Shown here piece after piece: positions 1-8,452 of a stretch of DNA of 64,000 nucleotides. A program made the position numbers and the translations under genes. The stretch is from Pseudomonas sp. UMAB-08 (lineage in GTDB: Bacteria; Pseudomonadota; Gammaproteobacteria; Pseudomonadales; Pseudomonadaceae). Position 1 is the first letter of the stretch, and every line of letters begins with the position of its first letter. Where the stretch lies: positions 31,597 to 95,596 of the forward strand of contig NZ_LT607424.1 in the NCBI RefSeq assembly GCF_900095225.1, in the 5' to 3' direction. The notes below the pieces were generated by a model. The model was not told the DNA's origin and did no database searches. It saw only the letters and a list, made by a program, of their open reading frames with translations.

Positions 1-1565
1 ACCAGTTCGGTGAATTTGGCCGCACTCAATGGCCGCGCAAACAGCCAGCCCTGGCCATAGCTGACACCCTCACTGCTGAGCAGCACTGCCTGCGCCTCGG
101 ACTCGATGCCCTCGGCGATCACGCGCAACTGCAGGGCGTGAGCCATGCGGATGATGTGCGGCGCCACGCCGCTGCTCGCCGCATCGTGCCCCAGTGCGTC
201 GATGAACGCCTTGTCGATTTTCAGGCAATCCACAGGCAGGGTTTGCAGGTACGCAAGGCTGCAATAACCGGTGCCAAAATCGTCGATCAATACCTGATGG
301 CCGACGTCGCGCAGTGCTTGCAGGTGATCGCGTGCGACCACGACATCGATCAATCCACGCTCGGTCACCTCGAACGCAATCTGACACGCGGCCACCCGAT
401 GCAGCGTCAGCAATCTGGCCGCTACCCGACCGATGCGTGGTGCCATGACATCACATGCGGCCAGGTTCACCGAGATGTACAAATGCGGATTCGCGCGCAA
501 TAACTGACCTAACTGTTCCAGTAATTGCTGAAGGACGAAGTCGGTGATTTGTCGAATCTGTCCGGTGTTCTCCGCCAGCGGAATGAACAGATCCGGGCTG
601 GTCAGACTGCCATCCGGCCGACGCCAGCGCACCAAGGCCTCGGCACCGACACAGCGGCGGCTGTTGAGGTCGAATATTGGCTGATAGAGCACCTGCAGTT
701 CGCCCCGACGCAACGCGCCATGAAGCTCACCGCCCAATGACTGGCGCTGACGCACCAACTGCAACACCAACCCACCGATGCAAAGCGCAATCAGGAGACT
801 GGCCGGGATCAGCAACCACCAGGCACCACTCGTTTGCGGCTGCAGACCTGTGCGCGAGGTGATGAGTACAAGCTGGTATTCCGGGCTCTGCGTGGGCATC
901 CGGTAAATAAGTTGGGTGGGGGTGGTGACCAGGGTTTGCACGGTGTCGGACGACCAGTCCGGTGTCGGTGGCCATGCCTGCGCTGGGCCCAAGACCGGTA
1001 TGGCCCTGGCACCTTTATCCAGCACCACAAGGAGACTGCCATCGGCGGGCAGATCAACCACATCGGTGAGGTGTCCCCGAGAGGTCGACACCCGGAAATC
1101 GCCCCGCCCCAGCATCAGCGCAGCCAGGTTGTCATCAAGCTGGGCAGACGTATTGAGCCAATAGTCATAGGTAGGCCCGCGAATGTCCGGAGCACGCGGG
1201 GAATCGACCAGATTTTGCCGCACCCGACTCGAACACGGCTGCGACCCGCCGACAAACGACGCTTCATACACGAACCGATAGCTGACGCTGACCTGACGCA
1301 GCAGTTCCAGCATTTTCGGGCTACAGCTGCGCAAAGGCTGGGCCTCCAGCTGATCGAGACCTTCGCGCAATTGGCCGAACATTTGCTCCAGTCGCACCAG
1401 AAAACGCTCGCCCTGAGCATTCATCTGTTCTCTTTCATTCTGCCTGGCTTGATGCATCACCAAGCCAAAGCTGCCGACCAACAACAAGACAGCACTGAGC
1501 AATGCCGCCAGTAACGCCAGCAGCCAGGGACGAAAGATCAGAGTGCGTGCAGCAGCCATCGACAT
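1..1565 (-). CDS. EAL-domain cyclic-di-GMP phosphodiesterase with periplasmic CSS-type sensor (3' end cut by window)
   Basis: The reading frame runs from ATG at 1565 (or 1559) leftwards past base 1, so about 521 residues are visible and the C-terminus is missing. It opens with a membrane helix (about residues 8-34), then a periplasmic stretch to about 245 containing CSP and PCSS cysteine motifs, which recalls the CSS-motif sensor domains of enteric and Pseudomonas EAL proteins. A second helix (about 248-270) leads to a cytoplasmic EAL domain. The EAL triplet sits at about residue 309 (GAEALVRW), followed by the metal-site motifs SVNLA, DDFGTGY, KIDKAF and EGIESEA. All expected catalytic residues that can be seen are present, so it should hydrolyse c-di-GMP to pGpG. 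In related proteins the periplasmic cysteines respond to redox state through DsbA/DsbB; that link is inference here, although dsbA lies 4 kb away. Confidence 0.88.
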   Translation of the reverse strand, partial: MSMAAARTLIFRPWLLALLAALLSAVLLLVGSFGLVMHQARQNEREQMNAQGERFLVRLEQMFGQLREGLDQLEAQPLRSCSPKMLELLRQVSVSYRFVYEASFVGGSQPCSSRVRQNLVDSPRAPDIRGPTYDYWLNTSAQLDDNLAALMLGRGDFRVSTSRGHLTDVVDLPADGSLLVVLDKGARAIPVLGPAQAWPPTPDWSSDTVQTLVTTPTQLIYRMPTQSPEYQLVLITSRTGLQPQTSGAWWLLIPASLLIALCIGGLVLQLVRQRQSLGGELHGALRRGELQVLYQPIFDLNSRRCVGAEALVRWRRPDGSLTSPDLFIPLAENTGQIRQITDFVLQQLLEQLGQLLRANPHLYISVNLAACDVMAPRIGRVAARLLTLHRVAACQIAFEVTERGLIDVVVARDHLQALRDVGHQVLIDDFGTGYCSLAYLQTLPVDCLKIDKAFIDALGHDAASSGVAPHIIRMAHALQLRVIAEGIESEAQAVLLSSEGVSYGQGWLFARPLSAAKFTEL

Positions 1566-1646
1566 CAATGTCTATCCAAATGAATATCACTGAGGTATAG
1601 CAACAACTCAGAAAATAACCTGCCCTATCAGACGGGCCGGCGGTTT

Positions 1647-2426
1647 TTAGCGTTGGTGATTGAGCACTTGCAGGATAGCTGCACTCTGCACATCCGGCTG
1701 ACCATCGAATCGCTCCGGGCGATAGTGCATCTGGAACGCCGCTAACACGTGACGCGTGGCGACATCGAGCTCGCCCGTTTGGGGTGTCCCGTAACCCAGC
1801 TGCGCCAACTGCTGCTGGAACCATGTGACGCTCGGCAGGTTGTCCATCATCGACGCCTGTCGCTGAGCCACCGCATTGGCATCAGGCCAGATACCCAACC
1901 CTTCATCTGCCAGACGCTTCCAGGGGAAGAGCGGCCCCGGATCGACTTTGCGTAATGGCGCGATGTCGCTATGGCCCACGATGTCCCGGGGGTCGATGTT
2001 GTTGCGTTTGACGATGTCCTTCAGCAACACAATCAACGCCTGAACCTGGCCCTCGGTGTAGGGATACCAAAGCTTGCCGGTGGGCGTGTCACGATAGCCG
2101 GGGTTAACGATCTCAATCCCGATGGAGCTGGAGTTGAGCCAGGTACGGCCTTGCCACTCGCTTTCGCCGGCATGCCAGGCGCGAAGGTTTTCATCGACCA
2201 GCTTGTAGATCGTCGGCGGCTCGGCGCCGATCAGGTAATGGCTGCTGACCTCACCATGGGTCAACAAGGCCAGGGAGTGCTCCAGCGTCGTAGAGGTGTA
2301 ATGCAAGACAACGAACTGAATCCGGCTGTCATGGTTGACGGAGGGGTGACTGGTGTCGAGCTTCGGACCGCTGCTGGTGCACGCGGTCAGGAGGATGAGC
2401 AATACCAAAGCGGTGAGCAATTTCAT
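1647..2426 (-). CDS. ampDh2: AmpD-type N-acetylmuramoyl-L-alanine amidase, lipoprotein (AmpDh2-like)
   Basis: This 259-residue enzyme should cleave the amide bond between N-acetylmuramic acid and L-alanine in peptidoglycan or its turnover fragments. The signal peptide ends in a lipobox (LLTAC, Cys16), so it is probably anchored to the outer membrane rather than cytosolic like AmpD. The Amidase_2 domain spans about 33-170 with zinc ligands His42 (LHYTS), His152 (GHSDIAP) and Asp162 (VDPGP), and Glu105 fits the catalytic acid. A C-terminal peptidoglycan-binding domain (about 195-259) follows. In P. aeruginosa the gene next to the dgcH locus is ampDh2, which supports the symbol. The gene stands alone between the EAL gene and dgcH, with its promoter region at 2427-2538. 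Confidence 0.87.
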   Translation of the reverse strand: MKLLTALVLLILLTACTSSGPKLDTSHPSVNHDSRIQFVVLHYTSTTLEHSLALLTHGEVSSHYLIGAEPPTIYKLVDENLRAWHAGESEWQGRTWLNSSSIGIEIVNPGYRDTPTGKLWYPYTEGQVQALIVLLKDIVKRNNIDPRDIVGHSDIAPLRKVDPGPLFPWKRLADEGLGIWPDANAVAQRQASMMDNLPSVTWFQQQLAQLGYGTPQTGELDVATRHVLAAFQMHYRPERFDGQPDVQSAAILQVLNHQR

Positions 2427-2468
2427 GGAAGGTCAGAATACGCATAGGCAAGTAATGCAATAGCATAA

Positions 2469-2507
2469 CGTAATGCCGGCGAAGCGCTTTAGTAAAGCCG
2501 GGTTACG
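2469..2507. terminator. Imperfect hairpin between dgcH and the amidase gene
   Basis: The arms CGTAAtGCCGG and CCGGgTTACG form a stem with one mismatch around a 17-base A/T-containing loop. It lies just after the dgcH stop on the minus strand and may end or attenuate that transcript. There is no strong T-run, so the assignment is weak. Confidence 0.3.
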
Positions 2508-2538
2508 CAATATTTAGTCATTAATCGGCCCAGGGCTG

Positions 2539-4632
2539 TCAGCCGCGCTCGATGCGGTTTCTGCCTTCATCCTTGGCGCGGTATAACGCCTCGTCCGCTC
2601 TCTTCAACACCCACTCGCTGCGCTCACCCACCCCAAAAGCAGTGATCCCCACGGAAATGGTGACTGTCACCGGCTCGCCCTTGAAGTGAAACGGGCAGGC
2701 CTCGATGGCCCTGCGCAACTTGTTCATCAACGCCATACCGTCAGGCATGGAGGTGTGCGGGATCAGTAGAACAAACTCTTCACCGCCAAAACGGGCGATA
2801 AAATCGCCGGGCCGCAGACGCTTGCGCAGTTCCGTGGCGATGATCTTCAGTACCTTGTCGCCCGCCAGGTGGCCGTAGTTGTCATTGATCCTTTTGAAGT
2901 AATCGAGATCAAGCATCCCCAGCAGCAGTTCATTGCCATTCTTTTGCCGAAGACCGACCTCCTGCTCCAGCCGCTCACTCCAGGCTGCACGATTGGGCAG
3001 GCCCGTCAGTGGATCGACCAGGGCCTTCTGCCGTTGCTCCTCAAGGTGCACGCGAAAGCCCTGAGCCTCTTGCTCCATGGTCGCGACCCGGTTCGCCAGG
3101 CCTTGCAGCCGTGCCGCGACTTCCTGCTCACGCTCGTCACGCTGCTGCTGATGCTGATCCATCGTGCCCAGCAGGCCCTCCAGACGATTCTCCAGGACGT
3201 GCTTGAGGCTATCCAGGTCGGCTGCGTCCTGCACGCTGCTTTGCAGGCCATCGACCTGTTCACGCAGCTCGTTTTGCATGTCGCGGGCAACAGAGCAGCT
3301 ATCGGCCTGGCCTTCACTGGCCGCCTGCAAGCTGCTCTGAAATGACTCAAGCCGTTCGTTGAGTTGCTTGAGGTACACCTCGAACTCATGCTGTCCGCTG
3401 TCAGTGATCGCCAGCATCAGCACGACCAGGTCATCCAGAAGCGGCAACAACTCGTACCAGTTCAGGCCCTTGGCCAAGCGCTCGCGCATCGACTGTGCTT
3501 GAGGCTGGTGACGCTCCGGCAAGGTCAGGTCGTCAAGCAGGCCCAGCAGTGTTTCTTCAATATGTGCCGCTACAGAGCTGTAGGTTGGCTCAGGAGTGGC
3601 GGGCAGGTCGTAGGTGACATCTTGCTCGACGTTCTCTTGATCGAGCTGTGGCACGCTCTCAGCCGCCGACTCAACGGCCAGCGCGCCTGTATCGATGGCC
3701 GCCTCTGACGGGTGTTCAGACGACGCTACTGGACGTTGCTCAATCAGCTCCGGTGCAACAAGCAACTCTTCGACAACGGACGCAACCTCAACCTCTGCGG
3801 CAACTGGCGCCTCGGTTGGCGCCCGGGCATCAGGGGCTGCAGGCGCCACGACCGTCAGAGTCGGGCTGACAGCCACTGGCACTGGCACAGCTATGGCGGC
3901 AGGCTCAGGCGTGTCTTCTACCGGGTCATCAATACGTTGAGCGGTTGCAGGGGCAGCAGCCGGCACGGGTGAGGCGACCTGCACCACTTGAACGTGCTCA
4001 GGGGCTTTTGTGCTTTCAATGTGCGTTTCGACAGGCTGCATCACCGGCGCCAATACCGAGCCTATCGCAGCCTCGGGCATCGGCTCCGTGCCGGTATTGG
4101 CAGCCTCGCGACCACCAAACAACCGCTGCAAGAGCCCCGGCCGTGAGCTTGTCTCATCAGCGTTTTCCAGCTGGGTCAACGCTTTGCCCTGTAACCCGCT
4201 CAACTCGGCGAGCAACAGCGGCAGCTCACGCGCCTGAGAAACGCGCTCATCCAACTGCTTGGCAAAACGCTTGAGCGGTCGACTCACCTCTCGAGGCAAG
4301 GGCAGGCTCTGCAACTGAGCAACCAATGCGTTCAAAGCCGTGCCCATCTGCCCGACTCGGGTTTCGCGGCGTTGCTCCGAATCGAGCACAGCTTTTTCCA
4401 GCCGGGGGAGAAGCGCTGCGAGGGCCGCATCCATGTCATCCTTGCGAACGACCTCTCGCATTTCTTTCATGCACTGATCGACGGCGCGATCAGTGCCTTC
4501 AGCGGCCAGACTGCTGCGCACCAAGCCACGCCGCAGCAGGTCGAGTCGCGCATTCCAGCGATTTTCAAGCTTTTCCTGTTGTTCGAGACTTTTCAGGTAC
4601 TTTTCTTTCCAGCGTTCTGCTTCTTCGCTCAT
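2539..4632 (-). CDS. dgcH: Diguanylate cyclase DgcH (GGDEF domain with long disordered N-terminal region)
   Basis: The 697-residue protein makes c-di-GMP from two GTP. The GGDEF domain occupies about 540-697: DPLTGLPNR start, DLDYFKRINDNYGH substrate motif, active-site GGEEF at 616-620, and an intact inhibitory I-site RPGD (607-610) exactly five residues upstream, so product inhibition is expected. The N-terminus is charged and helical (1-170, likely coiled coil), then about 170-345 is rich in Pro, Ala, Val and Glu and looks disordered, followed by helical repeats (about 350-530). No membrane segment is visible, so it is probably cytoplasmic. Its start overlaps the stop of the EEP gene by 4 bases (ATGA), implying translational coupling in a dsbA-EEP-dgcH transcript. 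The neighbourhood matches P. aeruginosa PA5487 (dgcH). Confidence 0.9.
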   Translation of the reverse strand: MSEEAERWKEKYLKSLEQQEKLENRWNARLDLLRRGLVRSSLAAEGTDRAVDQCMKEMREVVRKDDMDAALAALLPRLEKAVLDSEQRRETRVGQMGTALNALVAQLQSLPLPREVSRPLKRFAKQLDERVSQARELPLLLAELSGLQGKALTQLENADETSSRPGLLQRLFGGREAANTGTEPMPEAAIGSVLAPVMQPVETHIESTKAPEHVQVVQVASPVPAAAPATAQRIDDPVEDTPEPAAIAVPVPVAVSPTLTVVAPAAPDARAPTEAPVAAEVEVASVVEELLVAPELIEQRPVASSEHPSEAAIDTGALAVESAAESVPQLDQENVEQDVTYDLPATPEPTYSSVAAHIEETLLGLLDDLTLPERHQPQAQSMRERLAKGLNWYELLPLLDDLVVLMLAITDSGQHEFEVYLKQLNERLESFQSSLQAASEGQADSCSVARDMQNELREQVDGLQSSVQDAADLDSLKHVLENRLEGLLGTMDQHQQQRDEREQEVAARLQGLANRVATMEQEAQGFRVHLEEQRQKALVDPLTGLPNRAAWSERLEQEVGLRQKNGNELLLGMLDLDYFKRINDNYGHLAGDKVLKIIATELRKRLRPGDFIARFGGEEFVLLIPHTSMPDGMALMNKLRRAIEACPFHFKGEPVTVTISVGITAFGVGERSEWVLKRADEALYRAKDEGRNRIERG

Positions 4633-5507
4633 GCAAGGGTTCCACGAAGAGGCGTGCTGGGCACAGGCAGCGAATCACCCGCTAACGAGGCAGGCAGGCG
4701 AATCTCCACGGCAACGGGCAAATGGTCGGAGATGGGCTGAGCCAGGACCTGCACTCGCTCCAGCGTCAGGGTGGGGCTGAGCAAAATATGATCAAGACAG
4801 CGCTGAGGGCGCCAACTGGGAAAGGTCGCTTCGATCTGCGGCGCCAACAGGCCCAAATCCCGGAGCGGAGAGTTTTCCAGCAAGTCGGTGGCATGAGTAT
4901 TCATGTCGCCCATCAACACCTGGTGGCGATAATCACCAATCAACTCGCGAATGTAAGCCAGTTGCCGGGTGCGAGTACGCGCCCCCAGTGCCAGATGCAT
5001 CATCACCACGACCAGCGCTTCCGGCCCTTCGCCAAACCGAACCAGGATGGCCCCGCGCCCGGCAGGACCGGGCAATGGGTGATCTTCTATCGCCCACGGC
5101 CGCAAACGGCTGAGCACACCGTTGCTGTGCTGGCCAAAACGCCCGAGGTTACGATTGAGTTGCTGATACCAGTACGGGAAGGCCCCGAGCTGGGCAAGGT
5201 GCTCGACTTGATTGATATAACCTGATCGCAGGCTGCCACCATCGGCCTCCTGCAGGGCGACCAGATCGAAGTCACCGAGCAGATCACCGATCTTTTGCAG
5301 GTTGCCTGCTCGCCCGGTATGCGGCAGCAGATGCTGCCACCCGCGCGTCAGGTAGTGCCGGTACCGCTCAGTGCTGATACCGACCTGAATGTTGAAGCTG
5401 AGCAAGCGCAACCGACCATCGGCCGGCAAGCCGCTTGTTTGCAGGTGGTCTTCGTTGACATGCGCGTCGTGCCTGCCAACAACGCGTTCCGTTCCCCAGC
5501 GTCGCAT
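4629..5507 (-). CDS. Endonuclease/exonuclease/phosphatase (EEP) family protein
   Basis: This 292-residue protein has the EEP-fold signature in order: LLSFNIQ (metal-site Asn), ALQEADGG (metal-binding Glu), MGDMNTHATD (catalytic Asp and Asn) and a C-terminal SDHLPV (Asp-His pair). The fold covers Mg-dependent nucleases, sphingomyelinase-like and phosphoinositide phosphatase enzymes; the substrate cannot be told from sequence. No signal peptide is visible, although the first 30 residues before the fold are poorly structured. An AGAGG ribosome site lies 8 bases before the ATG at 5507. It sits 12 bases after dsbA and overlaps dgcH by 4 bases, so the three genes form one likely operon. Confidence 0.85.
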   Translation of the reverse strand: MRRWGTERVVGRHDAHVNEDHLQTSGLPADGRLRLLSFNIQVGISTERYRHYLTRGWQHLLPHTGRAGNLQKIGDLLGDFDLVALQEADGGSLRSGYINQVEHLAQLGAFPYWYQQLNRNLGRFGQHSNGVLSRLRPWAIEDHPLPGPAGRGAILVRFGEGPEALVVVMMHLALGARTRTRQLAYIRELIGDYRHQVLMGDMNTHATDLLENSPLRDLGLLAPQIEATFPSWRPQRCLDHILLSPTLTLERVQVLAQPISDHLPVAVEIRLPASLAGDSLPVPSTPLRGTLA

Positions 5508-5519
5508 GGCTAGCGCCTC

Positions 5520-6161
5520 TTATTTGCCAGCAACAGCAGCGCGCTCTTTGGCGATCAACTGGTCGGCGACTTGCAATGTTTGCTCAGGACCGCCAGCAGA
5601 ACCCAGGTCAAAGCGGTATTTGCCGTTGACGATCAAGGTCGGAACGCCAGTAATCCCGTACTTCTTGGCCAGTTCTTTGGCTGCAACGATTTGGCCCTTG
5701 ATCGCGAAGGAGTTGAATGTCGCCAGGAACTTGTCCTTATCAACGCCTTGAGTCGCGACGAATTCAGCCATTTCGTCTGGAGTGGTCAGCTTTTTGTGTT
5801 CTTTCTGGATCGCATTGAACACGGCAGAGTGAACCTTGTTTTCAACACCCATGGATTGCAGGGTCAAAAACAGTTGGCCGTGAGCGTCCCACGGGCCGCC
5901 GAACATGGCGGGGATACGCACGAAGTGCACATCGGCAGGCAGTTTTTCTGCCCATGGGTTGATGGTCGGCTCAAAGGCATAGCAGTGGGGGCAGCCGTAC
6001 CAGAACATTTCAACTACTTCGATCTTGCCAGGCTCGGAAACAGGGACGGCGCTGCTCAGCTCGACATACTGTTTACCGGCTTCGATAGGCTCGGCAGCCT
6101 GAGCGGTCATCCCGAACAGGCTGGCGGTAACGAGAGCGGCGCTGAGAATCAGATTACGCAT
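5520..6161 (-). CDS. dsbA: Periplasmic thiol:disulfide oxidoreductase DsbA
   Basis: DsbA introduces disulfide bonds into exported proteins and is reoxidised by DsbB. The 213-residue precursor has a signal peptide ending at about AQA (residue 22), the redox motif CPHC (57-60, in FWYGCPHCYAF), and the cis-proline loop GVPTLIVNG that contacts substrates. The CPHC dipeptide is the strongly oxidising DsbA type rather than CGHC or CPYC. It starts the operon dsbA-EEP-dgcH. In Pseudomonas it also supports maturation of periplasmic c-type cytochromes, which fits the two cytochrome genes immediately upstream. Confidence 0.96.
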   Translation of the reverse strand: MRNLILSAALVTASLFGMTAQAAEPIEAGKQYVELSSAVPVSEPGKIEVVEMFWYGCPHCYAFEPTINPWAEKLPADVHFVRIPAMFGGPWDAHGQLFLTLQSMGVENKVHSAVFNAIQKEHKKLTTPDEMAEFVATQGVDKDKFLATFNSFAIKGQIVAAKELAKKYGITGVPTLIVNGKYRFDLGSAGGPEQTLQVADQLIAKERAAVAGK

Positions 6162-6255
6162 GCTTTACTCCTGGGCAAATAAAGTCGCCTTGGCGCGACC
6201 AGTGTTGGACCGGGCGGGCGGGCTTGAGTTCGCTAGTGTAACGCTGGCAGCCACG

Positions 6256-6283
6256 AAAAAGGGCAGCCTTAGCCACCCTTTTT
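6256..6283. terminator. Bidirectional-type terminator after cytochrome c4
   Basis: Eight-base arms AAAAAGGG and CCCTTTTT enclose a partly paired loop. Read on the minus strand it follows the cytochrome c4 stop by 75 bases and ends in a T-run, so it should terminate the cytochrome transcript before the dsbA promoter. Confidence 0.65.
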
Positions 6284-6358
6284 GACCCTGCATCCATGCA
6301 GGAGAGCCTGAAATCATTGCGAAAGGTGTAAGCCGTTCGCAGACTGATCAGGCAGCGA

Positions 6359-6985
6359 TCAATGCAGACCTTGAATGTAGGCCGACAGTGCCGCGATGTC
6401 CTTGTTGCTCAGCTTCGAAGCAATGGTACGCATGACCATGGTATCGCCGTCGTTGGTGCGATCACCTTCACGGAACGAGGTCAGCTGTTTTGCCACGTAA
6501 GTAGCGTGCTGACCACCCAGGTGCGGGAAGCCGGCAGCCGCGTTACCTGCGCCATTAGGTGAATGGCAACCGAGGCAGGAAGGCATGCCCTGATCCAGTT
6601 TACCGCCACGGAACAACGCTTCGCCTGCCGCAACCAACTTCGGATCAGCAGCACCTACGCTGCCTTTCTGGCTGGAGAAGTAAGCTGAAATATCAGCCAG
6701 GTCCTGGTCTTGCAGGTTGGTCAGCAGACCGGTCATTTCCAGGACCGTGCGCTTACCATCCTTGATGTCATGCATTTGCTTGAGCAGATAGCGTTGCCCC
6801 TGACCTGCCAGTTTCGGAAAGTTAGGCGCCATACTATTGCCGTCCGGGCCATGACAAGCGCCACACACAGCCGCTTTTGCCTGACCGGCAGCAGCGTCGC
6901 CAACAACACCGGTAACAGCACCGGCGGCCTGGGCCATACCAGAGATGCCCAAGGTCAACAGCAGACTCACGATTAATTTGTTCAT
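6359..6985 (-). CDS. cc4: Dihaem cytochrome c4
   Basis: The 208-residue precursor has a signal peptide (cleavage near AQA, residue 20) and two c-type haem sites, CGACH at 41-45 and CLGCH at 137-141, in two homologous halves, with methionines available as sixth ligands (for example in SMAPNFPKL and TMVMRTI). Cytochrome c4 is a membrane-associated periplasmic electron carrier that feeds cbb3 or related terminal oxidases and takes part in denitrification chains. It follows the cytochrome c5 gene on the same strand after 46 bases, so the two are probably cotranscribed. Confidence 0.93.
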   Translation of the reverse strand: MNKLIVSLLLTLGISGMAQAAGAVTGVVGDAAAGQAKAAVCGACHGPDGNSMAPNFPKLAGQGQRYLLKQMHDIKDGKRTVLEMTGLLTNLQDQDLADISAYFSSQKGSVGAADPKLVAAGEALFRGGKLDQGMPSCLGCHSPNGAGNAAAGFPHLGGQHATYVAKQLTSFREGDRTNDGDTMVMRTIASKLSNKDIAALSAYIQGLH

Positions 6986-7031
6986 CAGCTAATCCAACTA
7001 CGGCTAAGGGTGAAAGAGTTATGTATCGGGG

Positions 7032-7322
7032 TTACTCGCTCATCCACTGGATGATTGCACGGTAATCCTCGCTACTGCAGTCCATGCACAATCCACGCGG
7101 CGGCATTGCCTTGAAACCCTGGGTAACGTGTTGCACCAGCGTATCCATACCTTGCGACAGTCTAGGCGCCCAAACTGCCCGGTCGCCAGGTTTCGGCGCC
7201 ATTGGCAATTGACCGGCATGACAAGCCACGCAAGCACGGTTGTACATAGCTTCCGGATCCTGTGTAGCCTGAGCGCTGAAAAACGGCATCAAGACACCGG
7301 CAGCTAGCAGCCATTTCTTCAA
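7032..7322 (-). CDS. Monohaem cytochrome c5 family protein
   Basis: A short periplasmic cytochrome with one haem site (CVACH) and an extra C-x2-C pair near the C-terminus (GLCMDC), which is the disulfide characteristic of cytochrome c5. I place the start at the TTG at 7322 because GAAAGG lies 6 bases upstream and the product then opens directly with the signal peptide (KKWLLAAGVLMPF), giving 96 residues. An upstream TTG at 7367 would add 15 polar residues before the signal and has no ribosome site. A methionine in PPRG-LCMD or QLPM may be the axial ligand. It is divergent from engB. Confidence 0.85.
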   Translation of the reverse strand: MKKWLLAAGVLMPFFSAQATQDPEAMYNRACVACHAGQLPMAPKPGDRAVWAPRLSQGMDTLVQHVTQGFKAMPPRGLCMDCSSEDYRAIIQWMSE

Positions 7323-7510
7323 AAACGACCTTTCAGGGTTGGGAACGTGCTGCGTTCTAATGCGCAATTCAAACCACTCGTTCCCGTGAACTTCATCCTA
7401 CGGTGGGACAAAGCGCACACAAAATCTGCGGCATTATATACTGGCGCTACTGAAACGGAAACGACACTGCTTGCCGCGCTCTTGCCGGCACCGCCCTCAT
7501 CGGAAATCCC

Positions 7511-8155
7511 ATGCAACTCAAGAACCCCATCCTCGGCCTGTGCCAACAGGCAACTTTCATGCTCAGCGCGGCCAAAGTCGATCAATGTCCCGACGACGAA
7601 GGCTTTGAAGTGGCCTTCGCAGGGCGTTCCAACGCCGGTAAGTCGAGCGCACTGAACACCCTGACTCACGCCAGTCTGGCGCGTACATCGAAGACTCCAG
7701 GGCGTACACAGCTGCTGAACTTCTTTAGTCTCGATGATCAACGTCGCCTGGTGGACTTGCCCGGTTACGGCTATGCCAAGGTACCAATCCCGCTTAAATT
7801 GCACTGGCAGCGTCACCTGGAAGCCTATTTGGGCAGCCGCGAAAGCCTTAAAGGTTTGATTCTGATGATGGATATCCGTCATCCAATGACCGATTTCGAC
7901 CTGCTGATGCTCGATTGGTCCGTCGCCAGCCATATGCCTATGCATATTTTGCTGACCAAAGCCGACAAACTGACGTACGGCGCAGCGAAAAATGCCCTGC
8001 TCAAAGTGCAGGCCGAGATTCATAAAGGCTGGGGCAATGCGGTGAGCATCCAGTTATTTTCAGCCCCCAAGCGCATGGGTCTGGAAGACGCCTACACTGT
8101 ATTGGCGGGGTGGATGGAGCTGGCAGACAAGGGTGCAGAGCCCTCCGCGACGTAG
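7511..8155 (+). CDS. engB: Ribosome biogenesis GTPase EngB (YihA/YsxC)
   Basis: This 214-residue P-loop GTPase acts in assembly of the large ribosomal subunit. G1 is GRSNAGKSS (38-46), G3 is DLPGYG (82-87), and G4 is TKAD (149-152); a switch-I threonine is in RTSKTPGRT. Length and motif spacing match the family. The gene is divergent from the cytochrome c5/c4 pair, and the ErsA RNA gene lies convergent just downstream. The engB-small RNA-polA order parallels engB-spf(Spot 42)-polA in E. coli. Confidence 0.95.
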   Translation: MQLKNPILGLCQQATFMLSAAKVDQCPDDEGFEVAFAGRSNAGKSSALNTLTHASLARTSKTPGRTQLLNFFSLDDQRRLVDLPGYGYAKVPIPLKLHWQRHLEAYLGSRESLKGLILMMDIRHPMTDFDLLMLDWSVASHMPMHILLTKADKLTYGAAKNALLKVQAEIHKGWGNAVSIQLFSAPKRMGLEDAYTVLAGWMELADKGAEPSAT

Positions 8156-8166
8156 AATCGCAGGCA

Positions 8167-8296
8167 AAAAAAACCCCGGACTTCTTATGGGGAGGGGGAA
8201 GTTCGGGGTTCAAGGTCTAGACCATTAGGGCGTGGTCCAGATATCTGCCAACACTTAACACAACTAGAGCATTGAAGGGCTTCACCAGCCATTCCC
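8167..8296 (-). ncRNA. ersA: ErsA-type small regulatory RNA
   Basis: The minus strand between engB and polA holds a self-contained RNA gene. A sigma-22-like promoter (see 8301-8329) predicts a start near 8295, and a strong Rho-independent terminator ends in eight T at 8166-8173, giving about 130 nt, the size known for P. aeruginosa ErsA at the same locus. The terminator arms (8172-8184 and 8198-8210, 13 bases with one G-U type pair) close on a C-rich loop, CCCCCTCCCC on the RNA strand, a plausible target-pairing site. ErsA in P. aeruginosa is an Hfq-dependent regulator of algC, oprD and biofilm genes under AlgU control; target identity here is inference. Confidence 0.85.
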
Positions 8297-8300
8297 AATC

Positions 8301-8329
8301 TCTGACCGGGAGTTCACCGATTTAGTTCC
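8301..8329 (-). promoter_or_regulatory. Sigma-22 (AlgU)-like promoter of ersA
   Basis: On the minus strand GGAACTA (8329-8323) and TCAGA (8305-8301) are separated by 17 bases, close to the AlgU pattern GAACTT-N16/17-TCTGA. It points to a start about 6 bases downstream, consistent with the RNA length. It suggests ersA responds to envelope stress. Confidence 0.65.
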
Positions 8330-8405
8330 TGAGTATCTAGATGCGGTTCGCTATAGCGATGCTTCATTTCAGGAATAAGCTGAATAACCGGGGTTAAAAC
8401 ACCTG

Positions 8406-8434
8406 CCGGACTGCGACGTTAAGTCGCAGTCCGG
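8406..8434 (-). terminator. Hairpin after polA
   Basis: A perfect 12-bp stem (8406-8417 with 8423-8434, loop GTTAA) lies about 20 bases beyond the polA stop on the minus strand and is followed by TGTTTT. It probably ends the polA transcript and separates it from ersA. Confidence 0.6.
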
Positions 8435-8452
8435 GCGGGTTTATTCAGCACA

